From an uncultured Myxococcales bacterium (lineage in GTDB: Bacteria > Myxococcota_A > UBA9042 > DTJE01), in the NCBI GenBank assembly GCA_903847405.1, contig CAINDP010000138.1:62001-126000 (forward strand): a DNA stretch of 64,000 nt, written 5' to 3'. The translations under genes and the position numbers were made by a program. The notes under the pieces are model-generated. The model was not told the origin of the DNA and did no database searches. It worked only from the letters and a program-made list of their open reading frames with translations. Of the stretch, positions 57,663-64,000 are shown in pieces (position 1 is the stretch's first letter; every line of letters starts with the position of its first letter).

Positions 57663-59060
57663 ATGTCGGTGCCGGCAAGGATCGAAGGCATGCCAGGCCA
57701 TCCCGCCGGGAGCGTCCTGTCCGGTCCCGCACACCCCATCTCGGCATTTCGGCGGATAGGGACCCTGCCCTGGGTCCAGGTCGTTCTGCTGTTCACCGCC
57801 GTGGCCGCGGGTGTGCTGGCGTTCACCTTGGACCTCGGCCCCTCGCGGATGTCGATTGCGCGCGACCTGCTGGGGCCGACCTTGCCCTGGGTCCTGTGGC
57901 CCGGGACCGTGATGGGCCTGCTGGTGATGGTGTCGACGACCTGGAGGGTGGCCCTGTGGCTGGGCTACCGGGCGGCGCCCGCCGATGCGGACCGGGACCT
58001 GCCGGCGGTGACCGTGCTGGTTCCCGCGTTCAACGAAGGGGCGCGCACGCGGGACTGCCTGCGTTCGATCCTCGCCTCCGACTATCCTGCCGACCGCCTG
58101 AAGGTCGTGGCGGTCGATGACGGCTCCGGCGACGACACCCTGGCGTGGCTGCGCGCCGCGGCGGCCGAGGCGCCGGACCGGGTGACGGTAATCGCGTTTC
58201 CACGGAACCGGGGCAAGCGCCACGCCCTCTGCGGGGCATTCACGCACGTGCAGTCGCCCGTGGTCGTGACGGTGGACTCGGACACGGTCCTGCCGCCCGC
58301 TTCCCTGCGGGCCCTGGTGACGCCCCTCCGGAACCCGGGCCTGGGCGCCGTGGCGGGCCGCATCGAGGTGCTGAACCGGGACGGGAACCTGTTGACGCGG
58401 ATGCTGGGGGTTCGCTACCGGTACGGGTTCGACTTCGTGCGGGCCTACCAGTCGCGACTGCGCAGCGTGTTCGTGTGCCCGGGCGCCTTCACGGCCTATC
58501 GAACCGACGCCATCCGGGAGTACCTACCGGCCTGGCAGGACGAGCGGTTCCTGGGCCGGGAGTGCCGCAACGGGGACGACCACGCGCTGACGAACCACAT
58601 CCTGTCCAGCGGGCTGGGGACCGTCTACCAGTCCACCGCGGTGGCGCACACCCGCGTGCCCGAGACCTACATGGGCCTGTCCCGCATGTACCTGCGCTGG
58701 GCCCGCAGCAACGTTCGCGAAAGCCTTCGGTACCTGTCGTTCGCCCCGCGACTGCTGGCCCGCCCGCGGAACTGGCCCGCCGTGATCGACGCCATGACGC
58801 TGATCCTGCAGATCCCGCTGCGGCTGTACCTGCTGCCCCTGTCGTGGATCGCGGTGGTCGTGTCGCCGGGGGTCCTGATCCCGGCGATCGCGGGCGCCCT
58901 ATCGCTGTCCCTGCTGCCCGTGGCCGCGGTGGCCCGCAGCGAGCGAAGCCTGGAGGCCTGCTGGGGCGTTCTGTACGCGATCTTTTCGCTGCTGACCCTG
59001 CAGTGGATCTACCCGGTGGCGGCGTTCACGGTGCGGTCGAACCGGTGGCTGACGCGGTAG
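57663..59060 (+). CDS. Membrane glycosyltransferase family 2 (hyaluronan/chitin-synthase-like)
   Basis: A 465-residue processive-type GT2. ATG at 57663 has GGAG upstream. Two N-terminal helices (about residues 37-55 and 70-95) precede the catalytic domain: VLVPAFNEGARTRDCL, VAVDDGSGDDT (UDP binding), VTVDSDTVLP (DxD), RECRNGDDHALTNHIL (acceptor/base) and RMYLRWARSN, where the usual QxxRW reads MxxRW. Three or four C-terminal helices complete the synthase. It should make or extend a beta-linked polysaccharide at the inner membrane. No export partners are nearby. Confidence 0.88.
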   Translation: MSVPARIEGMPGHPAGSVLSGPAHPISAFRRIGTLPWVQVVLLFTAVAAGVLAFTLDLGPSRMSIARDLLGPTLPWVLWPGTVMGLLVMVSTTWRVALWLGYRAAPADADRDLPAVTVLVPAFNEGARTRDCLRSILASDYPADRLKVVAVDDGSGDDTLAWLRAAAAEAPDRVTVIAFPRNRGKRHALCGAFTHVQSPVVVTVDSDTVLPPASLRALVTPLRNPGLGAVAGRIEVLNRDGNLLTRMLGVRYRYGFDFVRAYQSRLRSVFVCPGAFTAYRTDAIREYLPAWQDERFLGRECRNGDDHALTNHILSSGLGTVYQSTAVAHTRVPETYMGLSRMYLRWARSNVRESLRYLSFAPRLLARPRNWPAVIDAMTLILQIPLRLYLLPLSWIAVVVSPGVLIPAIAGALSLSLLPVAAVARSERSLEACWGVLYAIFSLLTLQWIYPVAAFTVRSNRWLTR

Positions 59061-59061
59061 G

Positions 59062-60159
59062 TCAGGAAGCCGGGGCGGACACCTTCTTGCGCATCTTCAG
59101 GGGCACGTAACTGCAGAACGGTTCCTCGTCCAGCACGTCGCCGGTCATGGCGTAGGCCCGGGCCCGGCAGCCGCCGCATACCTTCTTGAATTCGCAGACG
59201 CCGCATCGGCCGTGGTAGCCCTCGAAATCGCGCATGGACTTCAGGAGCGGCGCGTCCTCCCAGATCGTGCGGAAGGGCTGCTCAAACACGTTGCCCGCCA
59301 CCTGCTCCATGTAGGAACAGGGGCGGACGTTCCCGAAGGCGTCGATCAGACAGATCGTCTGGCCGGCGACGCAGCCCTTCCCGGCACCGGTGGAAAACGT
59401 CAGGTCCCGGCGCTTGAACCGCGAGCCGTCCCGGGCCGACAACTGGGGAACCACGCGATAGTAGTGCGGGGCGCACGTGGGCCGCATCAGGATGTCCTTT
59501 TCGCGTTTTTCCTGCTCGTAGTGCCATTCGAGGATCATGTCGTAGTGCTCGGGGTCGATCAGTTCCTTGAACAGGTCCTGACCGCGGCCCGTGGGGACGA
59601 TCATGAACATGTACCAGGCCGTCGCGCCCAGGTCCTTGGCAACGCGGAAGGTGTCGCCGATGTACGCCTGGTTGCGCTTGGTGAACGAGGAGTTGCACAG
59701 GAACGGGATGCCGTGCTCCTTGAACAGGTGCGCGGCGCGGATCGTGCCCTCGAAGGCGCCGGGCATGCGGCGGAAGTCGTCGTGGATCGCGGCGTTCGGG
59801 CCGTCCAGCGACAGGGAGACCATGCGGATGCCGGCCGCCTTCATCTGCAGGCAGACCTCGTCGGTGACCAGCGTGCCGTTGGTCGCCATGCACATCCGGA
59901 ACCCCTTCGAGGTCCCGTAGGTCGCCAGTTCGAAGATGTCCTTGCGCATCAGGGGCTCGCCGCCGGACAGCACCAGGACGGGCTGGACGAAGGACGCGAT
60001 GTCGTCGATCAGCGCCTTGCCCTTTTCCGTGGTGAAGGTCCCCTCGGGCGAGGAATCGTCCGAGGAGCACCTGCAATGGATGCAGTTCAGGTTGCAGCGT
60101 TGGGTCGTTTCCCACGCGATCCACTTGGGCAGGAACTGGCTATCGGACGTCAACGCCAT
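59062..60159 (-). CDS. Radical SAM/SPASM protein, AhbD-like
   Basis: A 365-residue iron-sulphur enzyme. ATG at 60159 follows AGGAGG. The radical SAM cluster motif is Cys22-Cys26-Cys29 in [12 protein letters not shown]; the SAM-binding [16 protein letters not shown] and [16 protein letters not shown] follow. The C-terminal SPASM region holds further cysteines ([23 protein letters not shown]). IVPTGRG and [11 protein letters not shown] are typical of AhbD, which decarboxylates Fe-coproporphyrin III in the sirohaem-dependent haem pathway. No other ahb gene is in the window, so an alternative peptide- or cofactor-modifying role is possible. Confidence 0.8.
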   Translation of the reverse strand: MALTSDSQFLPKWIAWETTQRCNLNCIHCRCSSDDSSPEGTFTTEKGKALIDDIASFVQPVLVLSGGEPLMRKDIFELATYGTSKGFRMCMATNGTLVTDEVCLQMKAAGIRMVSLSLDGPNAAIHDDFRRMPGAFEGTIRAAHLFKEHGIPFLCNSSFTKRNQAYIGDTFRVAKDLGATAWYMFMIVPTGRGQDLFKELIDPEHYDMILEWHYEQEKREKDILMRPTCAPHYYRVVPQLSARDGSRFKRRDLTFSTGAGKGCVAGQTICLIDAFGNVRPCSYMEQVAGNVFEQPFRTIWEDAPLLKSMRDFEGYHGRCGVCEFKKVCGGCRARAYAMTGDVLDEEPFCSYVPLKMRKKVSAPAS

Positions 60160-60177
60160 GGGTGCCTCCTGGCGGGA

Positions 60178-60206
60178 ATTGTGTTCGGCGGCGGCGACTG
60201 GGTCAA
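60178..60206 (-). promoter_or_regulatory. Sigma-70-type promoter for the radical SAM gene
   Basis: On the minus strand TTGACC and CACAAT are 17 bp apart; the predicted start is about 12 bases before the ATG, close to its ribosome site. Confidence 0.42.
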
Positions 60207-60264
60207 GCGAACGACGGAACGACGGCGGAACCGTTGCAGACGAGGGTGGAGAGGGGGGTCCCGG

Positions 60265-60294
60265 TTGACGGAGCAAGGCGGAATCGTGTAGGGA
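60265..60294 (+). promoter_or_regulatory. Sigma-70-type promoter for the ferritin-like gene
   Basis: TTGACG and TAGGGA are 18 bp apart; the predicted start is near 60301, 19 bases before the ATG. Confidence 0.45.
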
Positions 60295-60319
60295 TGGACC
60301 GGGTGAGCGGAGGGTCGCG

Positions 60320-60781
60320 ATGGCGAACAGTGTGACGGCGAAGGAGATCCTGGAACTGGCCATCCGGATGGAGCAGCACGGCCGGGAGTTCTACACCCAG
60401 GCGGCGACGCTGGTGTCGATGCCCGGGGCGAAGGAGCTGCTGGAGGAGCTGGGCCGGGAAGAGGTCGAGCACGAGGCGATGTTCCTGCAACTGCAGGCCC
60501 GCGAGGACTACGAGTCGCTGGCGAAGGGCGAAGTGCCGCCGGATCTGCACCTGTCGGACTACCTCATCACCGCGCCCATCGGTCCGGAAAGCACGCCCCA
60601 GGACGTGCTGATTCACGCGATCCGCATGGAGCAGTCGGCCATCGACCTGTACTCCGCGTGGGCCTCCCTGTACGCTGGGACCGAGATCGAGGCCCTGCTG
60701 GAAGGGCTGGTGGCCGAGGAACGGCGCCACAAGGCGCGCCTGGAGGCCGTGTACTCGGACCGGTTCCTGGAGGACTGGTAG
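60320..60781 (+). CDS. Ferritin-like (rubrerythrin-type) di-iron protein
   Basis: A 153-residue four-helix protein. ATG at 60320 follows GGAGGGTCGCG. Di-iron ligands are expected in [13 protein letters not shown] and [10 protein letters not shown], then [11 protein letters not shown] and [10 protein letters not shown], two E(6)Y/ExxH half-sites as in the rubrerythrin-like DUF2202/ferritin group. There is no C-terminal rubredoxin domain. It probably handles peroxide or iron. It precedes the FAD oxidoreductase by 42 bp on the same strand. Confidence 0.85.
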   Translation: MANSVTAKEILELAIRMEQHGREFYTQAATLVSMPGAKELLEELGREEVEHEAMFLQLQAREDYESLAKGEVPPDLHLSDYLITAPIGPESTPQDVLIHAIRMEQSAIDLYSAWASLYAGTEIEALLEGLVAEERRHKARLEAVYSDRFLEDW

Positions 60782-60823
60782 AGCGCGAACCCCCGTCCCA
60801 GGCACGGAGCCGAAGGGAATCCC

Positions 60824-61954
60824 GTGGAACAGACCCTTCCCGACCGCGTGGACGTCGTGGTCGTCGGAGGCGGTTTCGCCGGCGCGGCGACCGCCTGCTT
60901 CCTGGCCCACCGCGGCATCACCGACATCCTGGTCCTGGAAGCGGCGGACCAGTTCGGCGCCGCGGCCAGCGGCCTCAACGCCTCGATGATCCGCCAGGTG
61001 GCGACGGACCCGGTGACCGGCGCACTGCTGCGGGCCAGCGCGACCGAAATCCGCCACGGGGACTGGGCCGACCCGGTCGAGGCCCGGTGGAACGGGTCGC
61101 TGCTGCTGACCGAGGGCGAACGGGGCACGCCGGTCCTGGATGCGGCACGGGCCGCCGCGACGGCGGGGCTGGACTGCCGGATCGTCGATCGGGACCAGGC
61201 GACCGCCCGGGTGCCACTGCTGGCGGCGGCCCACTTCGACCACGCCATCTGGACCCCCGGGGACGGCGTGATCGACATTTCTGCACTGCTGTGGCGATAC
61301 CTGCGCGCGGCGAAGCGCGGCGGGGCGCGCCTGGTGACGGGATGCCCGGTGACGGGCGTCGAGGTCGAGGCAGGACGTGTCGCCGCCGTCCGGACGCCGC
61401 AGGGACGGACCGCCTGCCGTGTCCTGGTGGATGCCGCGGGCGCCTGGGCCGGGGAAATCGCCACCCTGGCCGGGCTGGCCCCCCTCCCCCTGACCCCCTA
61501 TCGGCGCCACCTCGTCGTGACCCCTCCGCAGGCCTGGGTGGACACGTCCTGGCCCCTGACGTGGCACCTGACCGATGACTGGTACTTCCGCCCCGAGGTG
61601 GGGGGCCTGATGCTGTCGCCCTGCGACCAGACCCCCTGTCCGGCGGGCCCCACGCCCCGCGATCCGGCCGTCCTGGAACTGCTGGCGGAGCGGTTGGCGG
61701 CCCGGTGCCCGCCCCTGGCGAACCTCCCGATCCAGACCTGGTGGGCGGGCCTGCGGACCCTGGCGGCGGACGGACGGTTCGTCATCGGGCCGGATCCGCG
61801 CCTGTCGGGCTTCTACTGGGTGGCGGGCCTGGGCGGCCATGGCATGACCGGCAGCGCCGCGGTGGGCGAACTGGCAGCGGCCCTGGTGGCAGGCGGCACG
61901 GTGGATGGGGGCATCGCCAGGGCGGTGGAACCGGGACGTTTCCTGGCGGGTTGA
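60824..61954 (+). CDS. FAD-dependent oxidoreductase, DAO family
   Basis: A 376-residue flavoenzyme. The GTG start at 60824 follows GAAGGG. The dinucleotide fold is VDVVVVGGGFAGAATACFLA (residues 8-27), with an acidic strand end in LVLEAADQ; the C-terminal DAO motif is FYWVAGLGGHGMTGS. The family includes glycine, sarcosine and D-amino-acid oxidases and dehydrogenases; the substrate is unknown. It is probably co-transcribed with the ferritin-like gene, whose product could remove peroxide made by an oxidase. Confidence 0.85.
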   Translation: MEQTLPDRVDVVVVGGGFAGAATACFLAHRGITDILVLEAADQFGAAASGLNASMIRQVATDPVTGALLRASATEIRHGDWADPVEARWNGSLLLTEGERGTPVLDAARAAATAGLDCRIVDRDQATARVPLLAAAHFDHAIWTPGDGVIDISALLWRYLRAAKRGGARLVTGCPVTGVEVEAGRVAAVRTPQGRTACRVLVDAAGAWAGEIATLAGLAPLPLTPYRRHLVVTPPQAWVDTSWPLTWHLTDDWYFRPEVGGLMLSPCDQTPCPAGPTPRDPAVLELLAERLAARCPPLANLPIQTWWAGLRTLAADGRFVIGPDPRLSGFYWVAGLGGHGMTGSAAVGELAAALVAGGTVDGGIARAVEPGRFLAG

Positions 61955-61976
61955 CCGGGGGCGGGGGCGAAGCCTT

Positions 61977-62351
61977 CTACGTGGCGGACTTCTTGCCGCG
62001 GCGGGCCTTCTTGGGCGCGGCCTCGGCACTCGCCATCGCCTCTTCGTCCTCGTCGATCTGGGCCATCTCGGCCTTCAGTTCGGCGATGGCTTCGCGGACG
62101 CCCTGCGCCTCGTTCAGCAGTTCCTTCAGGTACCACTCGTAGGCTTCCAGCATCTCGGCATTGCTGACGAACTTGCGCTCGAACCCGAAATCGGTCGGAT
62201 CGTCGCCTTCGTCGTCCTCGTGGCACCCGCAATCGCAGTCGCACGGGGACCGGTCCGGGGGCGGACCGCGGTCCGGCCCATGGTCCCAGCCCCGGTGATC
62301 GTGGTGATGATGCTGATGAGCCTGGGCTCGGCACTCGTCGCAGTCGCACAT
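61977..62351 (-). CDS. Small His/Cys/Asp-rich protein with coiled-coil tail, putative metal binder
   Basis: A 124-residue protein with ATG at 62351 after AGGAGG. Residues 1-56 are packed with potential metal ligands: MCDCDECRAQAHQHHHHDH, then CDCDCGCHEDDEGDD. Residues 57-105 are a predicted amphipathic coiled coil (EMLEAYEWYLKELLNEAQG and on), and the tail is basic (KKARRGKK). I recognise no family. It could buffer Ni, Zn or Cu, or be an assembly factor. It faces the FAD oxidoreductase and lies 58 bp downstream of the acyl-CoA-synthetase homologue, probably in one transcript. Confidence 0.65.
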   Translation of the reverse strand: MCDCDECRAQAHQHHHHDHRGWDHGPDRGPPPDRSPCDCDCGCHEDDEGDDPTDFGFERKFVSNAEMLEAYEWYLKELLNEAQGVREAIAELKAEMAQIDEDEEAMASAEAAPKKARRGKKSAT

Positions 62352-62409
62352 GATGTCCTCCTGAGGATTCGGTTTCCAGGCGACAGGATAGGGCCGGCAG
62401 GAAGGGACG

Positions 62410-63723
62410 TCAAAGATCGTCCCAGGTCACCCCGTCCCCGGCCACGTGCCCCAGCAGGCCGGTCCGGTAGAACCGATCCGCAGGCAGTTCCTGCGGCGCG
62501 CGCAGCACGCTGAGCGGCGGCGCGGCGGCGACGCCCTGGACCGACACCTCGCCATCGGCCTCCCGGCGGACGCAGGTACCCGGCACCACGGGGGCCGGTC
62601 CGCCGGCCGCAGGCAGCCGTTCCAGCGTGGCCACCCCGGCGGTCACGTCGTTCCCGACCGCCGTCCAGGTGGATACGCCCAGAGCCCGGAACAGCCCGAC
62701 GGATTCCGGCGCAGGCCCTGCTCCGTCCGTCAGGACGCGGGTCAGCCGTCCGCCCACGACCTCCGACGGTGTCGCCGCCCCGGTGGCTGCGGCCAGGGCC
62801 GCCAGTCCCCGCTCCAGGAGGCCCCGGGGCCCCTCCCGCAGGCTGTGGCGGAACATCCACCGCGACATCCGCCCCGGGATGCCCTGGGCCTGCTCCACCT
62901 CGTCGGCGGCCTGCCGGGCCAGCGACGCGGCGACGGTTGCCGGGAGCACGGCGATCGTGGGACCCGCGCGCCACAGGACCTGGAGGGACGCCTGGATGTC
63001 CGGGGCCAGGATCAGTTCCCCGCCCGACAGCCAGGCCGCCGCCACACCGGCGGTCCGGGGAAAGGCGCCACGCCAGGGGCCCGCCACCCACCACGCGTCG
63101 TCCTCGCCTGCCCCCAGGGCAGCCGCCACGGCCAGGCCGACGCCCAGGAGGTTCCCCTGGGTCAGGATGCGGCCCTGGACGATGCCCTGGGCGTCCAGGG
63201 ACACCAGGGCCAGGGCCAGGGAATCGGGTCCCCGGCGACCCAGCCGCTCCTCCAGCCGAGGATCGTCGGACCAGGGGTCCAGGCGGGCCCCGTCGCCGAC
63301 CGGAGCGGGCTGCGCCCGGGGCAGGAAGCGCGCCTGCAGCCCCGGCTGGGCGCGCAGAACGTCGTCCATCGCCTCGCGTGTCGGCCCGAACGCCAGCAGG
63401 CGCCGGGCCCCCAGGGCCGAAGCCACGGCCGACACCCCGGCCGCGGTGCAACCCAGGGGGACGCAGACCGCCAGCGCTCCGGCGGCCTGCAGCCCGACCT
63501 CGGCGAACAGCGCCTCGGGTTCCTCGCCGGCCCAGAGGATCACCGGTTCGCCCTCGGCCAGCCCGTCGTCCAGCAGGGCAAGGGCCAGCGTTCGAGCGTG
63601 GGCCCAGGTGTCGGCCCAGGTCCAGGACTGGTCTGCCCCGCCGGCCACGCGCCGCAGGGCGGGCTTCGGCCCCAGGGTGCGGGAACGCGTGCGGACGAAC
63701 ATCGGCAGGGATCGGATTTCCAT
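62410..63723 (-). CDS. Degenerate AMP-binding (acyl-CoA synthetase-like) protein, probable pseudoenzyme
   Basis: A 437-residue homologue of long-chain acyl-CoA synthetases, which usually have about 600. ATG at 63723 follows GGGAAG. The N-terminus (MFVRTRSRTLGPKPALR, TWADTWAHA) and helix landmarks such as RILTQGNLLGVGLAV are recognisable. However, the ATP-binding P-loop, normally TSGTTGxPKG, reads VSLDAQGIVQG and lacks its Thr, Gly and Lys residues. The YRTGDxG motif reads YRTGLLG with the Asp gone. The C-terminal lid domain with the catalytic lysine is absent. The frame is intact, so it may be a regulatory or scaffold protein rather than a decaying gene. Confidence 0.7.
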   Translation of the reverse strand: MEIRSLPMFVRTRSRTLGPKPALRRVAGGADQSWTWADTWAHARTLALALLDDGLAEGEPVILWAGEEPEALFAEVGLQAAGALAVCVPLGCTAAGVSAVASALGARRLLAFGPTREAMDDVLRAQPGLQARFLPRAQPAPVGDGARLDPWSDDPRLEERLGRRGPDSLALALVSLDAQGIVQGRILTQGNLLGVGLAVAAALGAGEDDAWWVAGPWRGAFPRTAGVAAAWLSGGELILAPDIQASLQVLWRAGPTIAVLPATVAASLARQAADEVEQAQGIPGRMSRWMFRHSLREGPRGLLERGLAALAAATGAATPSEVVGGRLTRVLTDGAGPAPESVGLFRALGVSTWTAVGNDVTAGVATLERLPAAGGPAPVVPGTCVRREADGEVSVQGVAAAPPLSVLRAPQELPADRFYRTGLLGHVAGDGVTWDDL

Positions 63724-63796
63724 TCGGGACTTCCCGACCGGCGGCGGGTACTCCCCGACCGCGCGGCCCATCCTGGGACCGGAGACATCGCCCCCC

Positions 63797-63825
63797 AGCC
63801 TTGCCTTCCGGACCCACTCTGTCAA
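63797..63825 (-). promoter_or_regulatory. Candidate promoter for the acyl-CoA-synthetase homologue
   Basis: On the minus strand a perfect TTGACA is followed after 17 bp by AAGGCT, a poor -10. The start would lie about 65 bases before the ATG. Confidence 0.28.
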
Positions 63826-63861
63826 GATCGGGACGCACCGCACATCCTCGGTGGAGGTCCC

Positions 63862-64000
63862 ATGACAGGCCCCGATTTCACACCCCCGAACCGGCGGGGG
63901 CGCCTGGGTGCGGCCCGCGATCGCGTCGTCGGTGCGGTGATGGACCCGACGGTCGCGGGTTCCTTCGGCCGGGGCGGATTCCGCCGGCATGCCCGGGGCT
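63862..64000 (+). CDS. N-terminus of a probable short-chain dehydrogenase (SDR), cut by window edge
   Basis: ATG at 63862 follows GTGGAGGTCCC and the frame stays open to the window end, giving 46 residues. The segment GSFGRGGFRRHARG resembles the lead-in FDRTGFRRHARxF seen just before the NAD-binding fold of DHRS12-like SDR proteins. The glycine-rich nucleotide motif is beyond the edge, so the family is a guess from that lead-in. Confidence 0.5.
   Translation, partial: MTGPDFTPPNRRGRLGAARDRVVGAVMDPTVAGSFGRGGFRRHARG

Noticed and set aside
47833-57747. A 3,304-codon open frame antisense to the giant lipoprotein gene
   Set aside because: It is the exact codon-aligned complement of the sense gene; its Ala/Arg/Gly/Val-rich product resembles no protein. 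The sense frame has a signal peptide, known domains and a ribosome site.
62410-63723. Active acyl-CoA synthetase
   Set aside because: The P-loop and YRTGD motifs are broken and the C-terminal lid domain is missing.

Overview
The window is very GC-rich, uses strongly G/C-ending codons and has frequent GTG starts. It looks like a piece of chromosome from a Gram-negative deltaproteobacterium, most likely Myxococcota-like. The signs are many secreted lipoproteins with Asp/Pro/Gly linkers, a giant cysteine-rich lipoprotein with slime-mould-type CTDC-like repeats and P-domains, a sigma-54-type promoter, outer-membrane porin, FadL and TolC proteins, a fused isobutyryl-CoA mutase, a multihaem cytochrome and a eukaryote-like sterol reductase. 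Taxonomy is inferred from gene content only. No rRNA, tRNA, CRISPR array, insertion sequence or prophage was seen.

Layout. 1-4868 (minus): an outer-membrane porin followed by a large PHP-domain lipoprotein cut by the left edge. 5113-7236 (plus): a small lipoprotein coupled to a HAD phosphatase, then a DUF1573 lipoprotein. 7256-11562 (minus): a penicillin-acylase-type amidase and a Na+/phosphate cotransporter. 11651-12103 (plus): an eIF1/SUI1 homologue. 12124-20046 (minus): a complete, tightly packed histidine operon in the order hisG, hisC-HAD, hisB, hisH, hisF, hisA-hisI-hisE, hisD, then a methyltransferase. Two gene fusions supply every step, probably including histidinol-phosphatase. 20239-21525 (plus): an ERG4/ERG24-type sterol reductase. 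21642-22871: an AAA/DUF4143 ATPase with foreign-looking codon use. 22966-25452 (minus): a large lipoprotein. 25618-27266 (plus): a Pit phosphate transporter with its DUF47 partner. 27292-29882 (minus): an AI-2E-family permease, a lipase-like hydrolase and a GNAT acetyltransferase. 30067-31995 (plus): an Nramp transporter fused to a universal-stress domain, behind a leader that can fold elaborately around its start codon.

32024-38100 is an efflux locus. TolC (minus) diverges from an operon of ECF sigma factor, membrane anti-sigma candidate, Spy/CpxP-like protein, MacA-type adaptor, ABC ATPase and MacB-type permease. It reads as an envelope-stress response that builds its own pump. 38104-40170 (minus) is a beta-lactamase-fold lipoprotein, and 40366-40734 (plus) a tetrahaem cytochrome. 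40745-45078 (minus) holds a membrane HExxH protein and IcmF, with inverted copies of a 26-bp repeat beyond either end of icmF. 45267-46073 is a nitrilase-family amidase and 46089-47633 (minus) a FadL-type barrel. 48103-57522 encodes a 3,139-residue lipoprotein behind a convincing sigma-54 promoter. The right end has a membrane glycosyltransferase, an AhbD-like radical SAM enzyme, a ferritin-like protein, an FAD oxidoreductase, a small His/Cys/Asp-rich protein, a degenerate acyl-CoA-synthetase homologue and the start of a probable SDR dehydrogenase.

The observations most worth following are the mntH-usp leader RNA, the doubly fused histidine operon with its coupled methyltransferase, the sigma-54-driven giant lipoprotein, the inverted repeats around icmF, two apparently leaderless promoters, the sterol reductase, and the acyl-CoA-synthetase pseudoenzyme next to the metal-binding-like small protein.
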